64,000 bases of DNA, taken from Streptomyces sp. WZ-12. Its GTDB lineage: Bacteria > Actinomycetota > Actinomycetes > Streptomycetales > Streptomycetaceae. How positions within the stretch are numbered: position 1 is the first letter of the stretch; each line of letters starts with the position of its first letter. The notes below the pieces were generated by a model, which was not told the origin of the DNA, searched no databases, and saw only the letters and a list, made by a program, of their open reading frames with translations. The stretch covers positions 314,326 through 378,325 of the forward strand of contig NZ_CP118575.1 in assembly GCF_028898845.1 (NCBI RefSeq). Reading direction: 5' to 3'. The translations under genes and the position numbers were made by a program. Below, piece after piece: positions 17,929 through 25,781 of the stretch.

Positions 17929-18162
17929 GTGTACGAAATGTGTTGCGCCCCCGCATTCCCCGGCAGCCCAGACGTTCTATGGCACATCATCTCCCACAGC
18001 GCCCCCACCACCCTGTGCGGATACGCCCTGAGCCTCATACCCCCCAGCCCTACCGCAGCAACCACGCTCACCGAAGCGCACTGCGCCCCCTGCATGGCCG
18101 TCTTCTCCACCCTCGTACACCCTCAGCCAGCAGTAACGCGGCAGTCACCGGAACCCCTTTAG
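17929..18162 (+). CDS. small Cys/His-rich hypothetical protein
   Basis: 77 residues from GTG 17929, with a GGGAAGG ribosome-binding site eight bases upstream. It contains spaced His and Cys residues (WHIISH, APTTLCG, EAHCAPCMAVF), the arrangement of small putative zinc-binding proteins often annotated in Streptomyces plasmids. No partner gene is adjacent. Confidence 0.6.
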   Translation: MYEMCCAPAFPGSPDVLWHIISHSAPTTLCGYALSLIPPSPTAATTLTEAHCAPCMAVFSTLVHPQPAVTRQSPEPL

Positions 18163-18707
18163 CAGGTGCAGCCTCTCGGCGGATCGGGTAGCTCGATTGA
18201 CCTAAACCGCTGTGACGCCTTCCTGGTGCACTCGTTGGAGAGAGCACCGCTTCTCACAGTGCGGTCGGCCCCGACGCCTCGGCCGGCGGTCGGGGCCGTA
18301 AAACCCCAAGACTCTCCCCCGCCAGTATCACGGCGCGGCACTAACAGTGACGCATGTTCAGGTGCCAGACTCAGCCAGGGCGCCGCCGGCTGTTCAGAGC
18401 CTCCCCTGGCCGTCACCATGGCTGGCGGCGTCCGCAACGAGCAAGCTCACACCAGCGGCCCGTTGCCGCGTTGTGGGCCGTTAGCCTGTCGGTTTGGCAG
18501 AGCGTGTCATACCCGGTCGCACGGACGGCCTGATCACCCTGGGTGTCGCGGACGCTCTGTGGGTCGATGAGATGTCTGAACAGGTTTCGGGCCCTTCCCC
18601 GCAGCCTTTCCCGACAGTGCGAGACCGTGAGTATCTATACGGCGCATCGCACTGACGCTGGGTGTTTTGGACCGTTCCGTTCCGCCTGGTGGCTCGTTAT
18701 CCGAGCC
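18163..18707. other. no gene recognised
   Basis: About 545 bases with several overlapping frames but none with a ribosome-binding site or recognisable motif. GC-rich composition makes long spurious frames common here. Confidence 0.4.
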
Positions 18708-18902
18708 ATGGATGACTCTTCTCGTGATTTCGTGCAGTACGCGGCCCAGCTGGACTCGTACTGGTTCGATACCACCACGGCGGCACCGCGCGCTCGGAGA
18801 TACCCCACCCTGCTCCGGGTGAGGGCAACCTGGCGGATGGCGGCAGTCGCGCTTTCCGCCGTGACGGTGGCTGTGGCCCTGCTAGTCACGGTATTTAACT
18901 GA
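18708..18902 (+). CDS. small C-tail-anchored membrane protein
   Basis: 64 residues from ATG 18708. The N-terminal half is soluble and acidic (MDDSSRDFVQYAAQLDSYWF), and the C-terminus is one hydrophobic helix (MAAVALSAVTVAVALLVTVF). Hypothetical; the start is chosen because the upstream extension has unnatural composition. Confidence 0.5.
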   Translation: MDDSSRDFVQYAAQLDSYWFDTTTAAPRARRYPTLLRVRATWRMAAVALSAVTVAVALLVTVFN

Positions 18903-18973
18903 GGCAGACCGTTCCGCCGGAGCAGTCCTCCAACTCCTGCCCATGAGACCCAGGCGTACCTCCTTCGAGGGCC

Positions 18974-19244
18974 GTGAGTACTCACTTCAGGCTAAGCACC
19001 CAGGAAGTGCTAGAGCTGGATGCGACCGGGGCGTTGACGACGGCGCATGTGTGTGCGGGCGCTCGGGTCGGCGGGGTGAATGTGCGCACGGTGTGGCGCT
19101 GGCTGGAGGCGGCGCGGACGGAGGGCCGTGTGGAGCGCAGGCCCCGGGCGCGGCTGGAGTTGTCCGACCAGGCGTGGGAGGTGCTGGCGCAGGCGGGCGG
19201 GAACGTGGCGGCGTTGCACCGGCATCTGAAGGCCGACTCGCGGG
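18974..19244 (+). pseudogene. TniA/TnsB-like transposase, N-terminal fragment
   Basis: From GTG 18974 the frame reads a helix-turn-helix region (VGGVNVRTVWRWLEAARTE, then VERRPRARLELSDQAWEVL) of the kind found at the N-terminus of large DDE transposases paired with a TniB-like ATPase. It is cut by IS3-A copy 3 at 19245. The C-terminal end of a similar protein lies at 61236-61702 next to tniB. Confidence 0.6.
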
Positions 19245-19313
19245 TGAGGTTCCCCCGAGATGCGGAGGATGGTGACAGAGGGTCAGATGGTTCTCATGAG
19301 AGGAACATCGACC

Positions 19314-19622
19314 ATGGCTGCCCCCAGGAAGTACTCGCTGGAGTTGCGCGAGCGTGCGGTGCGGATGTACCGGACCTCCGACCCGAAGCCCCAGATCAAG
19401 CGACTGGCTATCGAGCTCGGCGTGCATCCCGAGGCCCTGCGCGGCTGGATCCGGCAGGCCGAGGCCGATGCCGGCGAGCGGGACGACCGGCTGACCAGCG
19501 ACGAACGCGTCGAACTCGCCGCGCTTCGCAAGGAGAACGCCCAGCTCAAGCGCGCGAACGAAGTTCTGCGGACGGCCTCGGCTTTTTTCGCGGCGCAACT
19601 CGACCCGACCCGGCCCAGGTGA
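19314..19622 (+). CDS. IS3-A OrfA, copy 3
   Basis: Intact 102-residue OrfA with helix-turn-helix and zipper, including the T6 slippage site. Its OrfB partner in this copy is truncated. Confidence 0.88.
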   Translation: MAAPRKYSLELRERAVRMYRTSDPKPQIKRLAIELGVHPEALRGWIRQAEADAGERDDRLTSDERVELAALRKENAQLKRANEVLRTASAFFAAQLDPTRPR

Positions 19623-20244
19623 CGGGGCTCCTCGACGAGCACCCTGACCTGGGAGTCGAGTGCGTCCTGCGGGAACTGCACATCGCCTCCTCCACCTACT
19701 ACCGCTGGCGCCGCGCCGAGAAGCAGCCGTGCGAGCGGCGGCGTCGCGACGTCGAGCTGACCGAGCGGATCAAGGAGATCCACACCGAGTCCGGCGGGAT
19801 CTACGGCTCTCCGCGCGTGCATGCCGTGCTGAAACGCGAGGGCACACGCGTGGGCCGCAAGCGGGTCGAGCGCCTGATGCGCGAGGCCGACCTGGCGGGC
19901 ATCAGCCCGCGCCGCACAGGCTTCACGCGCCGGGATCCGAAGGCCACACTCGCCCCGGACCTGGTCAACCGGGACTTCACCGCACCGGCGCCGAACCGGC
20001 TGTGGGTCACCGACCTGACGATGATCTCGACCGGCGAGGGCCCGCTGTGGCTGTCGGCGATCCGGGACGCGTTCTCCCGCCGGGTGGTGGCCTGGGAGAC
20101 CTCCGCCCGCGCGGACGCCGACCTGGTCCTGACCACGCTGGAGTACGCCCTCGCGTCCCGCGAGGTCGAGCCCGGCAAGCTCATCCACCATGCCGACCAC
20201 GGCTGTCAGTACACATCCATCAAGCTCACAACTCGCCTGCTGCG
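19619..20244 (+). pseudogene. IS3-A OrfB, copy 3, truncated
   Basis: OrfB from GTG 19619. It retains the first two catalytic aspartates (WVTD, HHADHG) but is cut before DNALAE, so the third catalytic residue is missing. Fusion to IS3-C sequence adds a short unrelated tail. Confidence 0.88.
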
Positions 20245-20295
20245 TGACCTTCCCCTCGTAGTGTGGAGGCGTGGCTGAAGGGGAAGTTGAGGATC

Positions 20296-20613
20296 ATGGG
20301 TGGGAAGCGACGGTCGTATGACGCGCCGTTTCGTGAGGGTGCGGTGCGGATCGTGCTGGAGACCGGGAAGCCGGCCGCAGAGGTTGCGCGGGACCTGGGC
20401 GTGCACGAGGGCACGCTGCAGACCTGGGTCCACCGGGCCAAGGTCCGCGCGGCCGCGGAAGCATCGGGCGGTCTGAACGAGTCCGAACGCGGGGAACTGC
20501 GCCGGCTGCGTGAGGAGAACCGGCAGTTGCGCAAGGAGAACAGCGAGATCGGGATGGAGCGTGATGTCCTCAAGCGTTCCGTGGTCCTCTGGGTGAAGGA
20601 GGCGACGAAGTGA
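20296..20613 (+). CDS. IS3-C OrfA
   Basis: 105 residues from ATG 20296. IS3 OrfA with the start [19 protein letters not shown], a helix-turn-helix (AAEVARDLGVHEGTLQTWV) and a C-terminal zipper ending [17 protein letters not shown]. It overlaps OrfB by four bases (GTGA). Confidence 0.88.
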   Translation: MGGKRRSYDAPFREGAVRIVLETGKPAAEVARDLGVHEGTLQTWVHRAKVRAAAEASGGLNESERGELRRLREENRQLRKENSEIGMERDVLKRSVVLWVKEATK

Positions 20614-21524
20614 CGGTTGCGGGCTTCATCGCCGGCCAGCGGACCGAGCACCACGTCCCGCACGCCGTGTCTTGCCGAGCGCTCGGGGTGTCCGAGTCCT
20701 GGTTCTACAAGTGGTGCCGCCGTCCGTCGGAACCGACGAAACGCGAGGTCAGACGCGCGGCTTTGGCCGAGAGGGTCACCCACTTCTTCAACGCGTCGGG
20801 GAATACGTACGGTTCGCCGAGGATCACGCTGGACCTGTGGGCCGAGGGCTGGCAGGTCTCGGTGAACACTGTCGCCCAGGTGCTGGCCGAGCTCGGGCTC
20901 CAGGGCCGCAAACCCCCGCGCCGACGGAAGAACCTGACCCGTCAGGGCAAGCGGAAAGCAGCCCGTGACCTGGTGCTTCGTCGCTTCGACGCGATCGCCC
21001 CGGACGTGTTGTGGTGGGGCGATATGACGGAGATCGAAACGGGCGAGGGCAAGCTCTACCTCTCCTCCGTCCATGACGCGTTCTCGCGCCGGGTGCTCGG
21101 CTACGCGATGGGTGAGCGGCACGATGCAGCCCTGGTCAGCGTGTCGCTGCAGATGGCCGCCGCGACACGGGGTGGCGCCGTGGACGGCGTGATCTTCCAC
21201 TCGGACCGCGGGTCGGAATACACCAGCGAGACGTACAACAGCCTGTGTGACCGGCTGGGTGTGGTGCAGTCCATGGGGCGCGTGGGCTCGGCCCTGGACA
21301 ACGCGGCCGCCGAATCCTTCCACTCCTCGATCAAGGTCGAATACATCCACCGGCACCGCTTCGCCACCCGTGCCGGGGCCCGACTGAAGATCGCCACATG
21401 GATCACGGACTTCTTCAACACCCGCCGCAGGCACAGCGCCGCCGGCGGACTGCCCCCGGTGGAGTTCGAACGGACGATCACCGAAGCCCGGATGCGGGCG
21501 CACCAGGAAGACCGAGCAGCATAA
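20610..21524 (+). CDS. IS3-C OrfB (DDE transposase)
   Basis: 304 residues from GTG 20610. HTH_21 region ([11 protein letters not shown], then NTYGSPRITLDLW) and rve core with catalytic [15 protein letters not shown] and DNAAAESFHS. The C-terminus FFNTRRRHSAAGGLPPVEFE is complete. It appears functional. Confidence 0.9.
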   Translation: MTVAGFIAGQRTEHHVPHAVSCRALGVSESWFYKWCRRPSEPTKREVRRAALAERVTHFFNASGNTYGSPRITLDLWAEGWQVSVNTVAQVLAELGLQGRKPPRRRKNLTRQGKRKAARDLVLRRFDAIAPDVLWWGDMTEIETGEGKLYLSSVHDAFSRRVLGYAMGERHDAALVSVSLQMAAATRGGAVDGVIFHSDRGSEYTSETYNSLCDRLGVVQSMGRVGSALDNAAAESFHSSIKVEYIHRHRFATRAGARLKIATWITDFFNTRRRHSAAGGLPPVEFERTITEARMRAHQEDRAA

Positions 21525-21555
21525 GGAAGTCCTCCACGTTTCCAGGGGATTGACA

Positions 21556-22664
21556 CCAGCCAAGGGGACGAATGTTGACGCACAGCGATACGCAGGCGAT
21601 TACCGATAGCAGATCAACCCCAACGAACCTTCAACAAGCATGGATCAAACCTCTACAGAGCCTCTGACCTGCACTTATATCCATAACAATGCCGATGATT
21701 GAACCCTCACGCATACCGATGTATATTGCTTTTGCGATCTCTTAATATATCGCCATTCAGCTATCTATTAACATCCCCTTATAAATATCCTTAGCTGCAA
21801 CTTGACCTATATCTATGGCTGCATCCTTATACCTATCCTCATGACTACCTTCATTCGCTCCTTGAATACTGCCTTCATCGCTTTCCTCATTGCTTACTTG
21901 AGTGCCACTCACCCATCGATCGAACTAGCCAACCTCGCCCACTCCGACTGAACTTCTTAAACTCCCAGCTACCTCCTGCCGGAGCTACACACCATCGATC
22001 CTTACTTGACTCCCGTCTTCCTTTCCTCCTGAAGAACCAACCTTCTAGTTATCGACATACGTTCCGTACGTTCGACCATCCGCACACGCCACCTCCAGCC
22101 ATTACCTCCAAACTTGATGCCTACCGATAGGTCTCCCTAAGCAGGTCCCGATCCATCTATGCAACCGCCTTTATCTGCACTGACCGACATGCCGAACGCA
22201 CTACTCAACGTCTTCCCGACATAGCGATCGACATTTTTCCCCCACAACTATCGTCCTCGACAAGGATCGGAGCACCCACCTCCCCACCTGCCGGTCTGCC
22301 GGTCTGCCGGTCTGCCGGTCTGCCGGTCTGCCGGTCTGCCGGTCTGCCTGAAGGCACTACGACCAACCGCCTTCCGTGTCCAAATGACCCGTCGAGTCTG
22401 CCCTCGACCGCCAACCAGCAGGTTCTTCGCACCGTCGCTCCGCCCCAACTCGTCACCGGTGTTCCACCGTTAATGCCTCTGCCTGTTCAGAGCGCCTTCG
22501 CCTCCGACAGATGCACCGTTTGGTCGATCAGCCCACCGCGGCTTCGATCCAGCCACGTCTTCGCCCTGCGCCTGCGCCAGGAGACTGATTTCGGATTTGT
22601 CAACCCAATGCCGCGTCGGAACCCCTCAAGCCACACTGAGGCTGTTAAAGTCACACCAGACATA
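21556..22664. other. AT-rich, pyrimidine-biased non-coding island
   Basis: About 1.1 kb without a credible gene. The part at 21600-22200 is only about 40-45 % GC (35 % at 21721-21780), far below its surroundings, and the plus strand is rich in pyrimidines (about 72 % at 21841-21900). It ends in a tandem repeat at 22288-22348 and sits directly before parA2. A low-GC stretch next to partition and replication genes is a candidate plasmid origin or centromere. Confidence 0.6.
22288..22348. repeat. 8-bp tandem repeat, seven full units
   Basis: CTGCCGGT is repeated seven times without spacing, followed by a partial unit (CTGCC). It lies between the AT-rich island and parA2. It could be a protein-binding array or a slippage-prone microsatellite. 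Confidence 0.85.
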
Positions 22665-22677
22665 CCCCTGACAGGGG
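22665..22677. promoter_or_regulatory. palindrome CCCCTGACAGGGG upstream of parA2
   Basis: A 13-bp palindrome with one central base. The same 13 bases occur at 24966-24978, upstream of the small gene at 25040. Their shared position before two genes of one locus suggests a common operator. Confidence 0.6.
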
Positions 22678-22782
22678 CATAGTTTGCCCCCCGTCGCCGA
22701 GGTGCAAGTAGCGTCCTTTCGCCCATACCGAGCGATGTCACGCGCTGACCAACCATGAGGTTGGCCGCTGGTAGGAAGAGAG

Positions 22783-23718
22783 TTGTCCGTGGAGAAGATC
22801 GCCGTTGCAAGCCAGAAGGGTGGCCCAGGCAAGACCACGACGACGGTCAACCTCGCTGCGGGGCTTGCTCTCGCGGGGTTCCGCGTCCTGGTGGCCGACA
22901 TCGAGCCGCAGGCCCAAGCTGGCGTAGCCCTTGGAGTGCGGCTCAAGGGCGGGGACATCGCGAAGTCACTGGCCCTGCCTCTGCAGCAGCTCGCTCAAGG
23001 TGTCCCCTCGACTCTGCGCAGCATCATCATCGACCGCTCCGACCTTCTCCAGGCCCGCAAGGCGAAGGGCACCCTTCACCTTCTGGCGTCCGAGCAGGCC
23101 ACGATGACTAACGCGCAGCACATTCTGCATGCGGCTGGTGTTGAGAAGGTGCACGTTCTCCGCGAGCTGCTGCAGGAGTTCGAGGACGAATACGATTTCG
23201 CCGTATTTGACACTCCGCCAGCCGTTCAATCTCTAAATGGCGTTGCTCTGGCTGCGAGCGACTACGCCCTCACTCTGTGCATGCCGAAGGGCGCCACCGT
23301 TGAGGGCGCTGTCACCATGCGTTCGACCATCAGGCACGTCAAGGACCGCACTCGTGGCCTTGCTGATCCCAAGTACCTCGGTGCAGTCCTCAACATGGCG
23401 AAGCCGATGGGAGATTGGAGCACGGAGGAGATCAATGTTCGTAACCAGATGGTCGACGCAAACCTCCTGCCTTTCGTAACCGAGATCCGCGAGGACTCCC
23501 GGATTTCCGGCAGCTACTCCAAGGGGTTGCCTGCGGTGCTGGGGTTCGCCCGGGCGGCTCCGGGAAAGCGCTACGCACAGTTTCTGCAGGAGGTGTTGGA
23601 CAGGATGGACGCCCCTGAGGAGGGCTGGGAGATCGCTCAGAGCGCCGACGAGATGCTGGACGCTGCCGAAGCTGCCTCCGTGCCCGCGCAGCAAACCAAG
23701 GAGGCATCCAGTGTCTGA
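22783..23718 (+). CDS. ParA-family ATPase, second partition locus
   Basis: 311 residues from TTG 22783; GTG 22789 is an alternative. GGAAGAG lies just upstream. The deviant Walker A KGGPGKTTT is at residues 12-20, Walker A' is VADIEPQAQ and Walker B is AVFDTPPAV. It has no N-terminal DNA-binding domain, unlike parA at 10005. It overlaps the next gene by eight bases, forming a two-gene partition-like operon. The Pro in KGGPGK is a minor variation of the usual KGGVGK. Confidence 0.88.
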   Translation: MSVEKIAVASQKGGPGKTTTTVNLAAGLALAGFRVLVADIEPQAQAGVALGVRLKGGDIAKSLALPLQQLAQGVPSTLRSIIIDRSDLLQARKAKGTLHLLASEQATMTNAQHILHAAGVEKVHVLRELLQEFEDEYDFAVFDTPPAVQSLNGVALAASDYALTLCMPKGATVEGAVTMRSTIRHVKDRTRGLADPKYLGAVLNMAKPMGDWSTEEINVRNQMVDANLLPFVTEIREDSRISGSYSKGLPAVLGFARAAPGKRYAQFLQEVLDRMDAPEEGWEIAQSADEMLDAAEAASVPAQQTKEASSV

Positions 23719-24553
23719 GGCAACCAGCCGGCGGGACACCGACCTCACCGGCGACTTCGCCTCACTTAGGCCCCGAAGGCCGAGAAGGCGGGGGAGTGCT
23801 GACCGTGCGGCAGCAGCCGCCGAGTTGCTGTCCAATGCCGATGAGGTCGCTGCCAGCTCGTTTCTCGGTCAAGGCGCTGGGACTCAATCCGGAGCATCCG
23901 TCGAGGTTCAAGCTGTTCCGGCCACACCCGCCGCCCCCACAGCGCCCTCCCCGCTCGCCGAGCCCAAGTTCGAGCCGGAGCCCGAACCGGCGACGGCAAC
24001 ACCCCCTAAGAAAAGGGGCGCTGCCAGGGAAGGAGCGGGAAGGAAGGTCGGCACTTCGCCTTCCAAGCGATCGACGCAGGCCCCGCCAGCACCGGAATAC
24101 GGCCGCGTGCAGCGGGAAGTCTGGAAGAGCTTCATCAACTCAAGGGTTCACTCCCGCACGTGGGATAGCCATGGTGTGAACCTGATTCCAGACTTGTGGC
24201 GACTCCTAAAGTCGCGCGTCCAGGCGGATCGGAAGGCCACTGGACGTTCCGAACTTACGCTCGGCCACTACCTGGACGCTGCCCTGCGTACTGCGCCACT
24301 GGACCAGGACAAGCTCGTCAAGATGGCCGACGGGCTGCAGGTTGAGTTGGAGGGGCTTCCGAAGGGCAAGAAGAGCACGCTGAGTCTCAGCCCCGAGGCG
24401 ATCAGCAACTTCGGCGAGATCCTGGAGTTGCTGGATGCGGCGGACTACAACCGTAAGGGCAAGGATGCGATCTGCGCCCTCGTCCTCCAATTGCTTCGCG
24501 ACTTGAAGGACGAGGGTCCGATGCCCAAGCCACCCGCTAAGCCGCTCATGTAA
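23711..24553 (+). CDS. hypothetical partner of ParA2 (ParB/CBP-like role)
   Basis: 280 residues from GTG 23711, inside the end of parA2. The first 130 residues are low-complexity, rich in Ala, Pro and charged residues (PRRPRRRGSADRAAAAAE, EPKFEPEPEPATATPPKK). The rest is globular and helical. No ParB motif was recognised. The position directly after a ParA suggests the DNA-binding adaptor of a divergent partition system. The terminator at 24570 follows. Confidence 0.7.
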   Translation: MSEATSRRDTDLTGDFASLRPRRPRRRGSADRAAAAAELLSNADEVAASSFLGQGAGTQSGASVEVQAVPATPAAPTAPSPLAEPKFEPEPEPATATPPKKRGAAREGAGRKVGTSPSKRSTQAPPAPEYGRVQREVWKSFINSRVHSRTWDSHGVNLIPDLWRLLKSRVQADRKATGRSELTLGHYLDAALRTAPLDQDKLVKMADGLQVELEGLPKGKKSTLSLSPEAISNFGEILELLDAADYNRKGKDAICALVLQLLRDLKDEGPMPKPPAKPLM

Positions 24554-24569
24554 GAGCGTTCTGCACACC

Positions 24570-24600
24570 GAGAGGGCGACCCAGCGAAGGTCGCCCTCTC
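24570..24600 (+). terminator. transcription terminator after parA2 operon
   Basis: A perfect 12-bp stem, GAGAGGGCGACC and GGTCGCCCTCTC, around a 7-base loop, 16 bases after the stop codon. No T-run follows, which is common in high-GC actinobacteria. Confidence 0.75.
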
Positions 24601-25039
24601 GCGCACTCGCGACATGCCGGGGAAGAAGCGCGCCAGAAGCCATCATTCGGCACTTTTTTGGGCTTAGCGACACCTAATGGCTGCTGCCAACGGGCCATTC
24701 ACCACGAGGTCGGTCCGCGCCCCAACCTCAATTCACGCGTGCACGCCTCGCCTCGAACGCAGTCCCGCGAGGCAGGGGGCATCTGCCGTCACACCCATTG
24801 TGAGCTGCGGATATGCCGATCTGTATGCCCTCTAGCGCTTCCTTATTGCTACCGATGTCTGCACCCTCAGCCATGCCTGTATTGCGATCGACACACCCAC
24901 CTACAGCCTCTACCGTCCCCCTACTGTCGCATCCCTCACCGCGCAGACCTCGCTACGCATCTATGCCCCTGACAGGGGAATAAATCCACGAATTCAGGTA
25001 TGCTGGCGCCGCCAGGTTGATCTTCTTTCGGGAGCATCG
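24601..25039. other. intergenic region with second pyrimidine-rich stretch
   Basis: No gene recognised. The part at 24820-24960 resembles the AT-rich island at 21600-22200 in its pyrimidine bias and in short CTAC/CTGC-type words. A candidate -10 TATGCT lies at 24999-25004, about 36 bp before the gene at 25040. Confidence 0.5.
24966..24978. promoter_or_regulatory. palindrome CCCCTGACAGGGG upstream of gene 25040
   Basis: Identical to 22665-22677. It lies 20 bp upstream of the candidate -10 TATGCT, overlapping or next to the -35 region, a repressor-type position. Confidence 0.6.
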
Positions 25040-25555
25040 ATGTCGTCAGGGCGCCTTAGCGCGAACGCTGTTGCCGTCGCCGCCGGCGTGGACAGCAATT
25101 GGGTCTACCGAGCGGTACAGAACGGCGTATTGCCGGAGCAGCACTTTGAGGCTGATGTGATCGTCATCAAGGTCTACCGACTCATCTCGCAGTTCGTGTG
25201 GCCCGACCGACCGCGCCAGCGCTCCAGGAAGCACGAGATCGACACCTGGCAGCTCTCCGCCTTGCACGCAGCCCGAGACGCCGTCACAGATCCCAAGACC
25301 ACCCCTGAAACGACCCTTTGGATCATGCAGGACTCCGTGCGGGTTGCACACAGACGCACGGAACGAGCTGCTCTTGAGTCTGTTGCTGCTGATGGGCACG
25401 AACCGTCTTTGCTCGACGCTCAAGTCGCTCTACGCCTCCCAATCGGGCGCTGGATCGACGAGTTGCCATCGCTCCTCGCACGCATCCCAAAGCGCGAACC
25501 GCGCCGGAAGACGGCAGCCCGCACCAGCCGGACCCAGCCCCGTTCTGCGGCCTGA
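25040..25555 (+). CDS. hypothetical plasmid protein with HTH-like N-terminus
   Basis: 171 residues from ATG 25040 with a GGGAG ribosome-binding site. The N-terminus (ANAVAVAAGVDSNWVYRAVQNGVLP) looks like a helix-turn-helix of the MerR/excisionase type. The C-terminus is strongly basic (KREPRRKTAARTSRTQPRS). It sits between parA2 and the replication-like gene and could be a regulator of either. No further family was recognised. Confidence 0.6.
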   Translation: MSSGRLSANAVAVAAGVDSNWVYRAVQNGVLPEQHFEADVIVIKVYRLISQFVWPDRPRQRSRKHEIDTWQLSALHAARDAVTDPKTTPETTLWIMQDSVRVAHRRTERAALESVAADGHEPSLLDAQVALRLPIGRWIDELPSLLARIPKREPRRKTAARTSRTQPRSAA

Positions 25556-25591
25556 CATCTGCTTCGGCAACTGCAGCAGGTAGACGCACTT

Positions 25592-25617
25592 GGCCCGGGA
25601 CACAGCAATCCCGGGCC
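25592..25617 (+). terminator. terminator after gene 25040
   Basis: A perfect 9-bp stem, GGCCCGGGA and TCCCGGGCC, around an 8-base loop, followed by TGTTCTGT. It is 36 bases after the stop codon. Confidence 0.75.
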
Positions 25618-25621
25618 TGTT

Positions 25622-25742
25622 CTGTCGAGGAGGTGAACGCCACCCGCATCTGTAACTGAATGACGTCGCGCGACCGGCTTCCCTACCTCCCCAGGCGGTG
25701 TGCCGGTTGGCGATGGGTGTTGCCCTCGTACCTCCTCGACAG
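25622..25742. promoter_or_regulatory. long-range inverted repeat upstream of rep-like gene
   Basis: CTGTCGAGGAGGT at 25622-25634 and ACCTCCTCGACAG at 25730-25742 are exact inverted 13-mers. They enclose 95 bases and sit 40 bp before the ATG at 25782. Similarity continues weakly inward (CACCCGCATC against GATGGGTG). They could be two binding sites for one protein, or a structured leader that sequesters the ribosome-binding site. Confidence 0.55.
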
Positions 25743-25781
25743 GAGCACATCATAGCTACCCGTCAGAGGGCTGGCTCAGTC

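Larger units (their letters stand above)
19245..20244 (+). mobile_element. IS3-A copy 3, 3' truncated
   Basis: The left end is intact. Similarity stops at about 20244 where IS3-C begins. The missing 323 bp are not found on the other side of IS3-C, so a deletion occurred with or after the IS3-C insertion. Confidence 0.9.
20245..21555 (+). mobile_element. IS3-C, complete IS3-family element
   Basis: 1311 bp. The left end begins TGACCTTCCCCTC and the right end, inverted, begins TGTCAATCCCCTGG; both resemble the ends of IS3-D. It carries coupled OrfA and OrfB. No target duplication is visible at the edges. Confidence 0.85.

Noticed and set aside
22288..22348. CRISPR array
   Set aside because: Direct repeats are 8 bp and contiguous with no spacers, and no cas genes are present.
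22205..22456. Minus-strand frames rich in RPADRQTG repeats
   Set aside because: They only translate the 8-bp tandem repeat; no start signal and no natural sequence outside it.
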